Part shown: piece by piece, positions 23,474 through 32,037 of the stretch
How the letters are laid out: each line of letters begins with the position of its first letter
Position numbering within the stretch: the first letter of the stretch is position 1
DNA from: Paraburkholderia atlantica
Lineage (GTDB): Bacteria; Pseudomonadota; Gammaproteobacteria; Burkholderiales; Burkholderiaceae
Reading direction: 5' to 3'
Length of the DNA: 64,000 nucleotides
Assembly: GCF_009362785.1 (NCBI RefSeq)
Contig: NZ_WHNQ01000010.1
Span: 62,001 to 126,000, forward strand
The notes under the pieces: model-generated
Seen by the model: the letters and a program-made list of their open reading frames with translations, nothing else
The model's database searches: none
Told to the model about the DNA's origin: nothing
Translations under genes and position numbers: made by a program

Positions 23474-24472
23474 ATGAGCCATGAAGAGTTCATGTCCCAG
23501 GAGGAGGTCGATGCCCTTCTGAAGGGCGTCACCGGCGAATCCGACACGGAATCCGAGCAAAACGATCGTACGGGCGTACGCCCGTACAACATCGCGACGC
23601 AGGAACGTATCGTCCGTGGCCGGATGCCGGGCCTCGAAATCATCAACGACCGCTTCGCGCGCCTGTTGCGCGTCGGCATTTTCAACTTCATGCGGCGCTC
23701 GGCGGAAATCTCCGTCGGCCCGGTGAAGGTGCAGAAGTACAGCGAATTCACGCGCAATCTGCCGATCCCGACCAACCTGAACCTGGTGCACGTGAAGCCG
23801 CTGCGCGGCACGTCGCTGTTCGTGTTCGATCCGAACCTCGTGTTCTTCGTGGTCGATAACCTGTTCGGCGGCGACGGGCGTTTCCACACGCGCGTCGAAG
23901 GACGCGATTTCACGCAGACCGAGCAGCGCATCATCACGAAGCTGCTCAATCTGACGTTCGAGCACTACACCGCGTCGTGGAAGAGCGTGCGCCCGCTGCA
24001 GTTCGAATACGTGCGCTCGGAAATGCACACGCAGTTCGCCAACGTCGCGACGCCGAACGAAATCGTCATCGTCACGCAGTTTTCGATCGAGTTCGGCTCG
24101 ACGGGCGGCACGCTGCACATCTGCATGCCCTACTCGATGATCGAGCCGATCCGCGACGTACTGTCGTCGCCGATCCAGGGCGAAGCGATGGACGTCGACC
24201 GCCGCTGGGTGCGCGTGCTGTCGCAGCAGGTGCAGGCTGCCGAAGTGCAGCTGACCGCCGACCTCGCGCAGGTGCCGGTCACGTTCGAACAGATCCTGAA
24301 CATGCGCAAAGGCGATGTTCTGCCGATCAACATCCCCGAGCACATCACCGCGAAAGTCGACGGCGTGCCGGTGATGGAATGCGGCTACGGAATTTTCAAT
24401 GGTCAGTACGCGTTGCGGGTCCAGAAGATGATCAGCGCAGCCGACACGATGAAGGAAGGTGGATATGAGTGA
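23474..24472 (+). CDS. fliM: Flagellar motor switch protein FliM
   Basis: A 332-residue C-ring protein that receives phosphorylated CheY. The N-terminal CheY-binding peptide is clear: FMSQEEVDALLKGV at about residues 5-18. The middle domain begins at YNIATQERIVRGRMPGLEII and the SpoA domain ends the protein (GDVLPINIPEHITAKVDGVP). AGGA precedes the ATG. The last 8 bases overlap fliN. Confidence 0.97.
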   Translation: MSHEEFMSQEEVDALLKGVTGESDTESEQNDRTGVRPYNIATQERIVRGRMPGLEIINDRFARLLRVGIFNFMRRSAEISVGPVKVQKYSEFTRNLPIPTNLNLVHVKPLRGTSLFVFDPNLVFFVVDNLFGGDGRFHTRVEGRDFTQTEQRIITKLLNLTFEHYTASWKSVRPLQFEYVRSEMHTQFANVATPNEIVIVTQFSIEFGSTGGTLHICMPYSMIEPIRDVLSSPIQGEAMDVDRRWVRVLSQQVQAAEVQLTADLAQVPVTFEQILNMRKGDVLPINIPEHITAKVDGVPVMECGYGIFNGQYALRVQKMISAADTMKEGGYE

Positions 24473-24929
24473 CCTGAACGCAAAGCCCGAGAGCGATCTC
24501 GAGGCAGCCGAGCAACTCGCCGCCGGCGCGCTGTCCGCCGCGGAAGACGACGCGGCGATGGACGACTGGGCCAGCGCGCTCGCCGAGCAGAACGGCAACG
24601 CCGAGGTCAACCCGGCCGCGGCCGGTGTGTTCCAGCCGCTGTCGAAGGTCGAGCCGACCGCGACGCACAACGATATCGACATGATCCTGGACATCCCCGT
24701 CCAGATGACGGTCGAGCTCGGCCGCACCAAAATCGCGATCCGCAATCTGCTGCAGCTCGCGCAGGGCTCGGTGGTCGAACTCGACGGTATGGCCGGCGAG
24801 CCGATGGACGTGCTCGTCAACGGCTGTCTGATCGCTCAGGGCGAAGTGGTGGTCGTCAACGACAAGTTCGGTATCCGGCTGACCGACATCATCACGCCGT
24901 CCGAACGCATCCGGAAACTCAATCGATGA
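24465..24929 (+). CDS. fliN: Flagellar motor switch protein FliN
   Basis: A 154-residue C-ring protein. The first 70 residues are an acidic, Ala-rich variable arm; the SpoA domain follows: DIDMILDIPVQMTVELGRTK to LIAQGEVVVVNDKFGIRLTD. It forms the base of the C ring with FliM and docks FliH. ATG at 24465 follows AAGGAAGG in the end of fliM. It overlaps fliO by 4 bp. Confidence 0.96.
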   Translation: MSDLNAKPESDLEAAEQLAAGALSAAEDDAAMDDWASALAEQNGNAEVNPAAAGVFQPLSKVEPTATHNDIDMILDIPVQMTVELGRTKIAIRNLLQLAQGSVVELDGMAGEPMDVLVNGCLIAQGEVVVVNDKFGIRLTDIITPSERIRKLNR

Positions 24930-25441
24930 AACGTTTGGCAGGTCGCGGCGTGTTGCTCGCGCCGCTCATCGCGTTCAGCGTCGCGCACGCCGCCGACATG
25001 AACGCGGTCAACAACGCCGCGAAGATCGCCTCGGGTGTCGGCGCGGGTAGCGCGGTGCCGGCGCTCGGCGTCGGCGCGGTGCTGCAAACCTTCGTCGGGC
25101 TCGCGGTCGTGATCGGCCTCGTGTTCGGCTGCGCATGGCTCGCGCGACGCTTCGGCCTGCAACCAGGCCAGCGCGGCGGCCTCGTGAAGACGGTCGGCGG
25201 CGCTTCGCTCGGCGGCAAGGAGCGCGTCGCGGTCGTCGAGATCGGCGATACGTGGCTCGTGCTCGGCGCTGCGCCCGGCAACGTGCGGCTGCTGCATACG
25301 ATGCCGGCGGGTTCCGTCGCAGCCGATACGGTTGCCGCTTCGCCCGCACCGCTTTCCGGCACCTTTGGTCAACGCTTTCGCGACGCCATGAAGGGCGAAG
25401 TGGGCAAACGTTTCAACGCGCACCGCGGCGGGGATCGGTAA
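24926..25441 (+). CDS. fliO: Flagellar biosynthesis protein FliO
   Basis: A 171-residue membrane protein that helps assemble the FliP pore. It has an N-terminal signal-like segment (GVLLAPLIAFSVAHA), a membrane helix about residues 50-72 (AVLQTFVGLAVVIGLVFGCA), and a small basic cytoplasmic domain with ERVAVVEIGDTWLVLGAAPG. The ATG overlaps the fliN stop (ATGA), and the TAA shares a base with the fliP start. Confidence 0.92.
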   Translation: MKRLAGRGVLLAPLIAFSVAHAADMNAVNNAAKIASGVGAGSAVPALGVGAVLQTFVGLAVVIGLVFGCAWLARRFGLQPGQRGGLVKTVGGASLGGKERVAVVEIGDTWLVLGAAPGNVRLLHTMPAGSVAADTVAASPAPLSGTFGQRFRDAMKGEVGKRFNAHRGGDR

Positions 25442-26250
25442 TGCAGGTCAGTTTCAGGCAGTCAGGTTGGTTCTTCACGCCAATGCGCCGTGCGGCGCGT
25501 TCGCTCCCCACAGCGCTTCGACTCGCGCTGCCGGCACTGCTGGTCGCGCTGCCGACGCTGTCGTTCGCGCAAACCGCCGGCCTGCCGGCCTTCACGACGA
25601 GCCCCGGCCCGAACGGCGGCACGACCTACTCGCTGAGCGTGCAGACGATGCTGCTGCTCACGATGCTGTCGTTCCTGCCCGCGATGGTGCTGATGATGAC
25701 GAGCTTCACGCGCATCGTGATCGTGTTGTCGCTGCTGCGCCAGGCGCTCGGCACGACTACGACGCCGCCGAACCAGGTGCTCGTCGGTCTTGCGCTATTT
25801 CTGACGTTTTTCGTGATGTCGCCGGTGCTCGATAAAGCCTATAACGAAGGCTACAAGCCGTTTTCCGAAGGCACGCTGCCGATGGACCAGGCGGTGTCGC
25901 GCGGCGTCGCGCCGTTCAAGACCTTCATGCTGCGTCAGACCCGGGAAAGCGACCTCGCTCTGTTCGCGCGCATTTCGCACGCGGCGCCGATGCAGGGGCC
26001 CGAAGACGTGCCGCTGTCGCTGCTGGTGCCGTCGTTCGTGACGAGCGAGTTGAAAACCGGCTTCACGATCGGCTTCACGATTTTCATTCCGTTCCTGATC
26101 ATCGACATGGTGGTCGCCAGCGTGCTGATGTCGATGGGTATGATGATGGTGTCGCCGGCGACGATTTCGCTGCCGTTCAAGCTGATGCTGTTCGTGCTCG
26201 TCGACGGCTGGCAGTTGCTGCTCGGCTCGCTCGCGCAGAGCTTCGTCTGA
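25441..26250 (+). CDS. fliP: Flagellar export gate protein FliP
   Basis: A 269-residue export pore subunit with a cleavable signal (ALPALLVALPTLSFAQ, residues about 24-42), which is usual for FliP. Core motifs are LTMLSFLPAMVLMMTSFTRI, a periplasmic domain and the C-terminal pair of helices with VSPATISLPFKLMLFVLVDG. ATG at 25441 overlaps the fliO stop; the longer upstream frame is shadow. Forms the FliP5-Q4-R1 pore with the next two genes. Confidence 0.97.
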   Translation: MQVSFRQSGWFFTPMRRAARSLPTALRLALPALLVALPTLSFAQTAGLPAFTTSPGPNGGTTYSLSVQTMLLLTMLSFLPAMVLMMTSFTRIVIVLSLLRQALGTTTTPPNQVLVGLALFLTFFVMSPVLDKAYNEGYKPFSEGTLPMDQAVSRGVAPFKTFMLRQTRESDLALFARISHAAPMQGPEDVPLSLLVPSFVTSELKTGFTIGFTIFIPFLIIDMVVASVLMSMGMMMVSPATISLPFKLMLFVLVDGWQLLLGSLAQSFV

Positions 26251-26284
26251 TTATTTTCGACTCCTCGTTCTTCAGGTACGCACG

Positions 26285-26554
26285 ATGACACCCGAAGCAG
26301 TCATGACGCTGGCCCACCACGCCATGTACATCGGCCTCATGATGGCCGCCCCGCTGCTGCTCGTCGCGCTCGTCGTCGGTCTGGTCGTGAGCCTGTTTCA
26401 GGCGGCCACGCAGATCAACGAGAGCACGTTGTCGTTCATCCCGAAGCTGCTCGCGATCGCGGCCACGCTGGTGATCGCCGGGCCGTGGATGCTGACCACG
26501 ATGCTCGACTATCTGCGCCAGACGCTCACCAGCATTCCGACGCTCGTCAACTGA
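26285..26554 (+). CDS. fliQ: Flagellar export gate protein FliQ
   Basis: An 89-residue protein of two membrane helices (IGLMMAAPLLLVALVVGLVV and LLAIAATLVIAGPWMLTTML) joined by the conserved loop SLFQAATQINESTLSFIPK. Four copies pack on FliP in the export pore. It starts 34 bp after fliP and ends 31 bp before fliR. Length is exactly that of the family. Confidence 0.96.
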   Translation: MTPEAVMTLAHHAMYIGLMMAAPLLLVALVVGLVVSLFQAATQINESTLSFIPKLLAIAATLVIAGPWMLTTMLDYLRQTLTSIPTLVN

Positions 26555-26585
26555 GCGCTGCTCGCACGTCCGCCCTCCCCGCTCC

Positions 26586-27368
26586 ATGTTCACGGTCACC
26601 TACGCGCAACTGAACGTCTGGCTGACCGCGTTCCTGTGGCCGTTCGCGCGCATCGCCGCGCTGATCGCGACCGCACCGGTGCTGGGCAACACGTCGCTGC
26701 CCTCGCGCGTGAAGATCGGCCTTGCCGCGTTCACGACGATCATCGTCGCGCCGACGATCGGCGCGCTGCCGCAGGTCACCGTGTTTTCGGCGGACGGCGT
26801 GTGGATTCTCGCCAACCAGTTCCTGATCGGCATCGCGCTCGGCGTGACGATGCAGATCGTGTTCCAGGCGATCGACGCGACGGGCTACTTCATCGGCCTC
26901 GGCATGGGTCTCGGCTTCGCGACCTTCTTCGACCAGCAGGCGACCGGCTCGGGCGTCGTGATCTCGCGCTATATGACGACGATCGCGATGCTGGCGTTTC
27001 TCGCTGTCGACGGTCATCTGCAGATGATCGCCGCGCTCGTGACGACGTTCCAGTCGGTGCCGGTGTCGGCCAACCTGCTCGCGCCGCACGGCTGGCAGAC
27101 GCTGGCGAACTGGGGCAGCTCGATCTTTTCGGCGGGGCTGCTGCTGTCGTTGCCGGTGGTCGTCGCGCTGCTGATCGCCAACCTCGCGCTCGGCATTCTC
27201 AATCGCGCGGCGCCGCAGATCGGCGTATTCCAGATCGGCTTTCCGCTGACGATGCTGGTCGGTCTGCTGCTCGTGCAACTGATGCTGCCGAACATGATCC
27301 CGTTCTTCGTGCGGCTGTTCGATAGCGGTATCGATGAGATGGGACGGGTCGCGGCGGCGCTGAAATAA
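26586..27368 (+). CDS. fliR: Flagellar export gate protein FliR
   Basis: A 260-residue multi-helix protein, one copy per export pore, structurally a FliP-FliQ fusion. Motifs: FLWPFARIAALIATAPVLG at the N-terminus, LANQFLIGIALGVTMQIVFQ in the middle and FQIGFPLTMLVGLLLVQLML near the end. Last gene of the fliLMNOPQR run; a bidirectional terminator follows immediately and separates it from the convergent flgL. Confidence 0.96.
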   Translation: MFTVTYAQLNVWLTAFLWPFARIAALIATAPVLGNTSLPSRVKIGLAAFTTIIVAPTIGALPQVTVFSADGVWILANQFLIGIALGVTMQIVFQAIDATGYFIGLGMGLGFATFFDQQATGSGVVISRYMTTIAMLAFLAVDGHLQMIAALVTTFQSVPVSANLLAPHGWQTLANWGSSIFSAGLLLSLPVVVALLIANLALGILNRAAPQIGVFQIGFPLTMLVGLLLVQLMLPNMIPFFVRLFDSGIDEMGRVAAALK

Positions 27369-27386
27369 CCCGGAAAATCGCGGGCA

Positions 27387-27427
27387 TAAAAAAAACCGGC
27401 TCGAGTTCATCGCGCCGGTTTTTTATT
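27387..27427. terminator. Bidirectional terminator between fliR and flgL
   Basis: AAAAAAACCGGC and GCCGGTTTTTTAT arms surround a 13-base loop. The A run and T run allow termination on both strands, fitting the convergent genes on either side. Confidence 0.9.
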
Positions 27428-27444
27428 GCGCCGCCGAAGCGGCA

Positions 27445-28671
27445 TCAGCTATTGATGTACTGGAACAGCGACATGTTCTGGATCTGCACGAACGCTTGCT
27501 GCGAAGCCTGCAAGGCCGCCTGCTGCAGCGTGTACTTGCTGATCGTCGAGACCATGTCGGTCTGCGTCAGGTCCGCGAGGTTGCTCTGCGTTTGCAGCGA
27601 GTTGGTTTGCGTGACCGTTTGCAGCGCCTTGACTTCCTGCTCGCGGCCGCCCACTGAAGCCTGCACCGCGGTGATGTTGTCCAGCGTGTTGCCGAGCTGC
27701 GACAGGCCTGTGTTCAACGCGTTCTGCAGCGTCGCCGCGGCCGCGGGGTTGCCGCTCACCGGCTGCTGGAGCGCCGTGATCATCGCGTTCAGGTTCGCGA
27801 ACACATTGGTGCCCGCCTTGTTGGCCGGCTGTACCGTGAAGGTGTCATTGGCGGCCGGCGTGCCCGAGATCTGGACGGTCTGACCGGCGATCGTGATGTC
27901 CGAGCCGGACGTGTACGCTTGCGGCGTACCGGCGACGCCGGTCGTCGTGTCGGTAATCGTGTAGGTGAGCGAACTGCCGCTGCCGCTGAACTGGATCTGG
28001 TAGGCGTCCGCATTCCCCGCGTTGGTCGGATCTTTGATCGACACCCCGCCGATCACGCCGCTGCCGGTATTGGCCGAATTGCCCGCGGCGATCGGCTGCG
28101 CGTTGGTCGCGCCGACGCTCATGAACACCGCCAGTCCATTGTCACCCGTCGCGACCGCGTTGCTATCGGTGACCTGCACCGTGCGCGAGCCGGTGTCGCC
28201 CGTATAGGTGACGTTGCCGGCCGCATCGGTCGTGAAGGCCTGGGTCGAATTCTGGAAGCCGGCGAACAACGCATTGCCGGAGCCGTCAGTCGCATTCGCG
28301 TAGGTGAGGAGCTGGTCGCGCAGCGTGGTCAGCTGCGCGGCGATCGCCGTGCGGTCGGCGTCGTTCAGTGCGCCGTTGCCGGCGCGCAGGCCCAGCGTGT
28401 TCGCGCTTTGCAACGTCGTGATGACGGTGGACAGCGTCGAGTCCTCGGCTTGCAACGACGTGAGCGCCGCTGTCTGGTTCGTCGTGTACTGCGACAGTGC
28501 CGCCGCCGTCGAACTGAGCTGCACGGCCTGGGCGGCGCCGAGCGGATTGTCGGCGGGCGTGGTCAGGCTCTGGCCGCTCGAGATTTCCTGATAGATCTGC
28601 GACAACTGAGCCTGCTGATTGCTCATGTTCGCGACGTTCATGCTGAAGTACTGCTGGGAAGAAATTCGCAT
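27445..28671 (-). CDS. flgL: Hook-filament junction protein FlgL
   Basis: A 408-residue flagellin-like junction protein. The N-terminal coiled-coil starts MRISSQQYFSMNVANMSNQQ and the conserved ISSGQSLTTPADNPLGAAQA motif follows; the C-terminus (STISKYTLQQAALQASQQAF) ends with FQYINS. The central part is a Gly/Thr-rich beta domain. It lies 11 bp after flgK and is probably transcribed from the sigma-28 promoter upstream of flgK. Confidence 0.95.
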   Translation of the reverse strand: MRISSQQYFSMNVANMSNQQAQLSQIYQEISSGQSLTTPADNPLGAAQAVQLSSTAAALSQYTTNQTAALTSLQAEDSTLSTVITTLQSANTLGLRAGNGALNDADRTAIAAQLTTLRDQLLTYANATDGSGNALFAGFQNSTQAFTTDAAGNVTYTGDTGSRTVQVTDSNAVATGDNGLAVFMSVGATNAQPIAAGNSANTGSGVIGGVSIKDPTNAGNADAYQIQFSGSGSSLTYTITDTTTGVAGTPQAYTSGSDITIAGQTVQISGTPAANDTFTVQPANKAGTNVFANLNAMITALQQPVSGNPAAAATLQNALNTGLSQLGNTLDNITAVQASVGGREQEVKALQTVTQTNSLQTQSNLADLTQTDMVSTISKYTLQQAALQASQQAFVQIQNMSLFQYINS

Positions 28672-28682
28672 GGTTCAACGCC

Positions 28683-30677
28683 TTACGAGAAGATGCCAAG
28701 CAAAGTCTGGAACAGCGTCTGCGCCGTCTGGATGACCTTGCTGTTGGCCTGATAGAGCTGCTGGTATTGAAGCAGGTTAGCCGCTTCTTCATTGATATTG
28801 ACGCCCGACACCGACTGCTGCGCCGACGTGATCTGCGTAACGAGCGAGGTTTGCGTCGTCGCCATCGCCTGGATCTGCGTGGCCTGGTTGCCGATGTTGT
28901 TGACGTAGCTCGCGTACGCGTTCGTCAGCGTCGCGGTGCCGCCCGCGAGCACCTGTGCCTTCGTCAGGTTCGACAACAGTTGCGCGTTGCGGCCGTCATT
29001 GGTCGCGCCGGTATTCGGTCCGATCGTGAACGAGTCGCCGTCGGCGGGCGTGCCGCTGATCGTGACCGTCACGTTGTTCATCACGCCCGCGCTCGTCGAG
29101 TTGGTCGGGTTGGTGATCGTCAGCGTTGCGCCCGAATTCGGCGAGTACGGCACCGCGTCCGCCGCCGTGTTGATCGTGTACGACGTGGACGGCGAGCCGG
29201 CGACCGTCACCACCGAGCCGATCGGGAAACCGGTGAGGCCGGTGCCCGCTTTGTAGGTGATCGTCGACGTGCTGGTCGGCGCGCTATAGCCGGTCGATAC
29301 CGTACCCTGCGTGATCGTCGCGCTGCCGGTGTTCGACGTCGACGCCGACGCGAGCACCGGCGCCGCGGCCGCGATCGCCGAGGCCGCCGTGGTGGTCAGC
29401 GCGAAGCCGTTCAGCGCGCCGCGGGTCGGCTCGACCGTGAACGAGTCGCCGGCGTTCATCGTGCCGCTCGCGACCGAGAACTGCAGGCCGCCGATCGGGT
29501 TGGTCAGGTCCGCCGCCGAGCCGACGATGCTGCCCGTCTGGTTGTCGGTCAGCGTGTAGGCGCTGCCGTTGTACGACAGCGTGTAGTCGCCTGTGGTCGG
29601 CTGGCTCGCGTTGGCGAACGAGACGCCGAGCGTCGCGGTGCCGCTGTTCTGCGAGTTCGCGTACACGGTCGGCGAGCCGACGGTGAACAGTGCGCCGCCA
29701 GCGGTGCCGTTCAGCGTCAAACCGAGTTCGTTCTGCGCATTGACCTGCGCGGCGAAGCTGGTCGCGATCGCACCGAGTTGCGCCTCGGCCGGATCGAGCG
29801 TTTGCGAGCGGAATTGCAGCAGGCCGCCCAGCGTGCCGCCGGACACGCTCGTGTCGGACAGCGTCTGCGGGGTCGGGGTCGGCTTCCCGCCGGCCTGGCC
29901 GAGATACTGGACCGACAGCTCGGTCGGATCGCCCGACGAAGTCGCCGTGCCGAGGTTGAAGCTGTTGCCGGCCAGCACGAGCGGCTGCCCGTTCGACATG
30001 AACAGGCTATAGCTGCCGTTGTCCTGCACGACCGACACGCCGATCAGTTGCGACAGGTTCGACACCGCCAGGTCGCGTTGGTCGAGCAGCTGGTTCGGCG
30101 GTTGGCCCTGGCTGCTCGCCTGCGTGATCTGCGTATTCAGCGACGCGATCTGCGCCGTGAAGGTGTTGATCTGCGTGACCGCGTCGCTCAGCTGCGTGTT
30201 GACGCTCGCGCGCAGCTGGTCGTATTGCTGGCCCGCCGCGTTGATCTGGTTCGCGAGCGTCTGCGCGGCGCTGATCGCGGTCTGCCGCGTCGACACGCTC
30301 GACGCGTCGTTGGCGACGTTCTGCAGCCCCGTGAAGTAACCGCTGATCGCGCTCGCAATCCCCCCAGTCGGACTGCCGACGAGGTTGTTGAGCTGGCTGA
30401 TCATCGTGTTGTACGTGCCGAGCGAGCTGCTCCACGACTGCGCGGTGTTGAGCTCGGTCGTCAGGTACTGGCTATACGCGCGCGTGACGGTGTCGGTGGA
30501 CACGCCCATCGGCAGGTAGCCCGAGCCCGTATAGTTGCCGCCCACCTCCGAAAACACCGGAGTTTCCATCGTATAGCCGGGTGTCGACGCGTTGCTGATG
30601 TTCTCACCAGTCGTCGTCAAACCCCATTGGGCCGCGTTGAGTCCGCTAAGGCCGATATTCAACAGATTGCTGGACAT
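28683..30677 (-). CDS. flgK: Hook-filament junction protein FlgK
   Basis: A 664-residue hook-associated protein 1. The N-terminus MSSNLLNIGLSGLNAAQWGL and NISNASTPGYTMETPVFSEV are the axial-protein signature, and SGVNINEEAANLLQYQQLYQ followed by KVIQTAQTLFQTLL is the C-terminal coiled coil. The middle is long, with repeated Thr/Ser/Gly-rich segments similar to those in flgL and flgE (for example around GDSFTIGPN and GDSFTVEPT). Preceded by a sigma-28 promoter at 30735-30761. Confidence 0.96.
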   Translation of the reverse strand: MSSNLLNIGLSGLNAAQWGLTTTGENISNASTPGYTMETPVFSEVGGNYTGSGYLPMGVSTDTVTRAYSQYLTTELNTAQSWSSSLGTYNTMISQLNNLVGSPTGGIASAISGYFTGLQNVANDASSVSTRQTAISAAQTLANQINAAGQQYDQLRASVNTQLSDAVTQINTFTAQIASLNTQITQASSQGQPPNQLLDQRDLAVSNLSQLIGVSVVQDNGSYSLFMSNGQPLVLAGNSFNLGTATSSGDPTELSVQYLGQAGGKPTPTPQTLSDTSVSGGTLGGLLQFRSQTLDPAEAQLGAIATSFAAQVNAQNELGLTLNGTAGGALFTVGSPTVYANSQNSGTATLGVSFANASQPTTGDYTLSYNGSAYTLTDNQTGSIVGSAADLTNPIGGLQFSVASGTMNAGDSFTVEPTRGALNGFALTTTAASAIAAAAPVLASASTSNTGSATITQGTVSTGYSAPTSTSTITYKAGTGLTGFPIGSVVTVAGSPSTSYTINTAADAVPYSPNSGATLTITNPTNSTSAGVMNNVTVTISGTPADGDSFTIGPNTGATNDGRNAQLLSNLTKAQVLAGGTATLTNAYASYVNNIGNQATQIQAMATTQTSLVTQITSAQQSVSGVNINEEAANLLQYQQLYQANSKVIQTAQTLFQTLLGIFS

Positions 30678-30734
30678 GCGTCATCCTGAAGGGCGGCATC
30701 GCAGACATGCCACCGTGTTAGTGGAACATCCTCT

Positions 30735-30761
30735 TTAACGGCCCGTCGTGCGAAAAATTGA
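30735..30761 (-). promoter_or_regulatory. Sigma-28 (FliA) promoter of flgKL
   Basis: On the minus strand TCAATTTT, 11 bases, GCCGTTAA. The -10 box differs from GCCGATAA at one base, the -35 matches 6 of 8, and the spacer is exact. It lies 58 bp upstream of the flgK start. Confidence 0.75.
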
Positions 30762-30905
30762 GGGCCATTCCACCTCGTTTGCGCGCGCCGCGATGGGTTC
30801 CGCGCTATTGCTTCCACTGCGTGTGCAACGTTTGCTTCGCCGGCCAAAAACATTCGCGCGGCGGCCGCGCGTTTTGCGCACGCCTGCCGCGCGTTGGCTC
30901 GCCGC

Positions 30906-31697
30906 TCAGCGCGCCAGCGAGCGGCGCTTCATTTCGAGCTGCGTGATCAGCCGCTGCAGCGTGTTTTCCGCGCTGCCCGGCAGCGACAGGAAACGGAAGC
31001 CGAGCTGATAGCGCTGCGTGCCGTTCGGCATCGCGAGCGAGCGATGCGACACGAGCTGCAGATCGAGCGACAGACGGCCGAGCGCGCCGAGCGTGAGCTC
31101 GCAGTCCATCAGGCGCGCGCCCATCGGCAGCTCGGCGACGCGCAGGTCGGTCGTGCGCATGCCGACGCCCCCGAGCGACAGGTCGTGCACCTCGAAGCGG
31201 AACGTGTCGCCGTCGGGCAGGCGGCCCGTACACATGAACGGGTCGAGAATCGGCGCGGCGACGCGGAAGTACTCGCGGCGCTGCACGTAGAACAGCACCT
31301 CGGGGAAGTCGGCCTCGAACGCCGGCATTCCCTCGAAGCGCGTCTCGCGCGGCGTCGGCGTCGTGAACTCGACGCGCACACCGTCGGGCGACGCGTGGAA
31401 CTGGCAACGCGGGGCGCTGAGCAGCCCCTTGTTCTGCTCGGCGAGCGCGCCCCAATCGAAGGTGAAGGTGCGCTCGCGCACGTCGACGTCGAGCAGGCGC
31501 GTGACGAGCTGCCCGCCTGCATATTCGACCGTGAGGAAATCGCCGCGATTGACGATATTGCGCAGCTGCACGCCGATTTCCAGCGGATTGCGGCGGCCGA
31601 AATCGGAAGGGCTCTCGTTTTGCGGGACGTGCGGCTGACCGTTCGTGTCAGTCAGGCCGTTCGACTGGTTCATATCCATGGGCTTGCCGGTAAGCAT
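30906..31697 (-). CDS. ycgR: YcgR-type c-di-GMP flagellar brake protein
   Basis: A 263-residue cytoplasmic protein. Residues about 38-138 are the YcgR N-terminal domain (IGVQLRNIVNRGDFLTVEYA). The PilZ domain follows: QRREYFRV at 139-146 has the RxxxR phosphate-binding motif and DLSLGGVGM near 174 the second motif, so c-di-GMP binding is expected. When loaded, YcgR slows the motor at FliG/MotA. Start could be ATG 31697, 31679 or 31673; ribosome sites are weak for all. A sigma-28-like promoter upstream places it in the late class. Confidence 0.9.
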   Translation of the reverse strand: MLTGKPMDMNQSNGLTDTNGQPHVPQNESPSDFGRRNPLEIGVQLRNIVNRGDFLTVEYAGGQLVTRLLDVDVRERTFTFDWGALAEQNKGLLSAPRCQFHASPDGVRVEFTTPTPRETRFEGMPAFEADFPEVLFYVQRREYFRVAAPILDPFMCTGRLPDGDTFRFEVHDLSLGGVGMRTTDLRVAELPMGARLMDCELTLGALGRLSLDLQLVSHRSLAMPNGTQRYQLGFRFLSLPGSAENTLQRLITQLEMKRRSLAR

Positions 31698-32037
31698 GTT
31701 CTTGCGGGCACGTGCCAGGGCCTAGCCATCGACTCTGAGGGTCTTCATGCAAAGCCGCAACACACGCGTTCGACCGGACCTTGCTGCGCTGTTCCGGTAT
31801 CGGGTCTAACTCGTTAGCGGCAGCATCGAGCCAAAATTTAGGGGCTCAATTTAAATATTCGCCGGAAAATTTCGCGCAAACGTTAAAAGCGTATCCGCCC
31901 CATTTCCCGCGATTTTGCACGCGCGGGATGATGCGGAGCTTCTTACCGGCGTCGGTTTTTCTGCCGCCGCTTTTTGTGCCGGACTTACCGATACTTGCAA
32001 AGCCGCTTTAATGCTCCATCGTCTGCACGATTTTTAA
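31698..32037. other. Intergenic region between flgJ and the ycgR-type gene
   Basis: 340 bp with no convincing gene. It carries the sigma-28-like promoter at 31814-31840. The stretch 31830-31880 is AT-rich. I see no clear terminator for flgJ, which ends at 32038 on the minus strand. Confidence 0.6.
31814..31840 (-). promoter_or_regulatory. Sigma-28 (FliA) promoter of the ycgR-type gene
   Basis: On the minus strand TAAATTTT, 11 bases, GCCGCTAA: 7 of 8 matches in each box with the exact spacer. It lies about 117 bp upstream of the ATG at 31697, leaving a leader of about 110 bases. Confidence 0.78.

Noticed and set aside
28767..30689. 640-residue plus-strand open frame
   Set aside because: Antisense shadow of flgK, with Arg/Val/Asp-rich composition and no motif.
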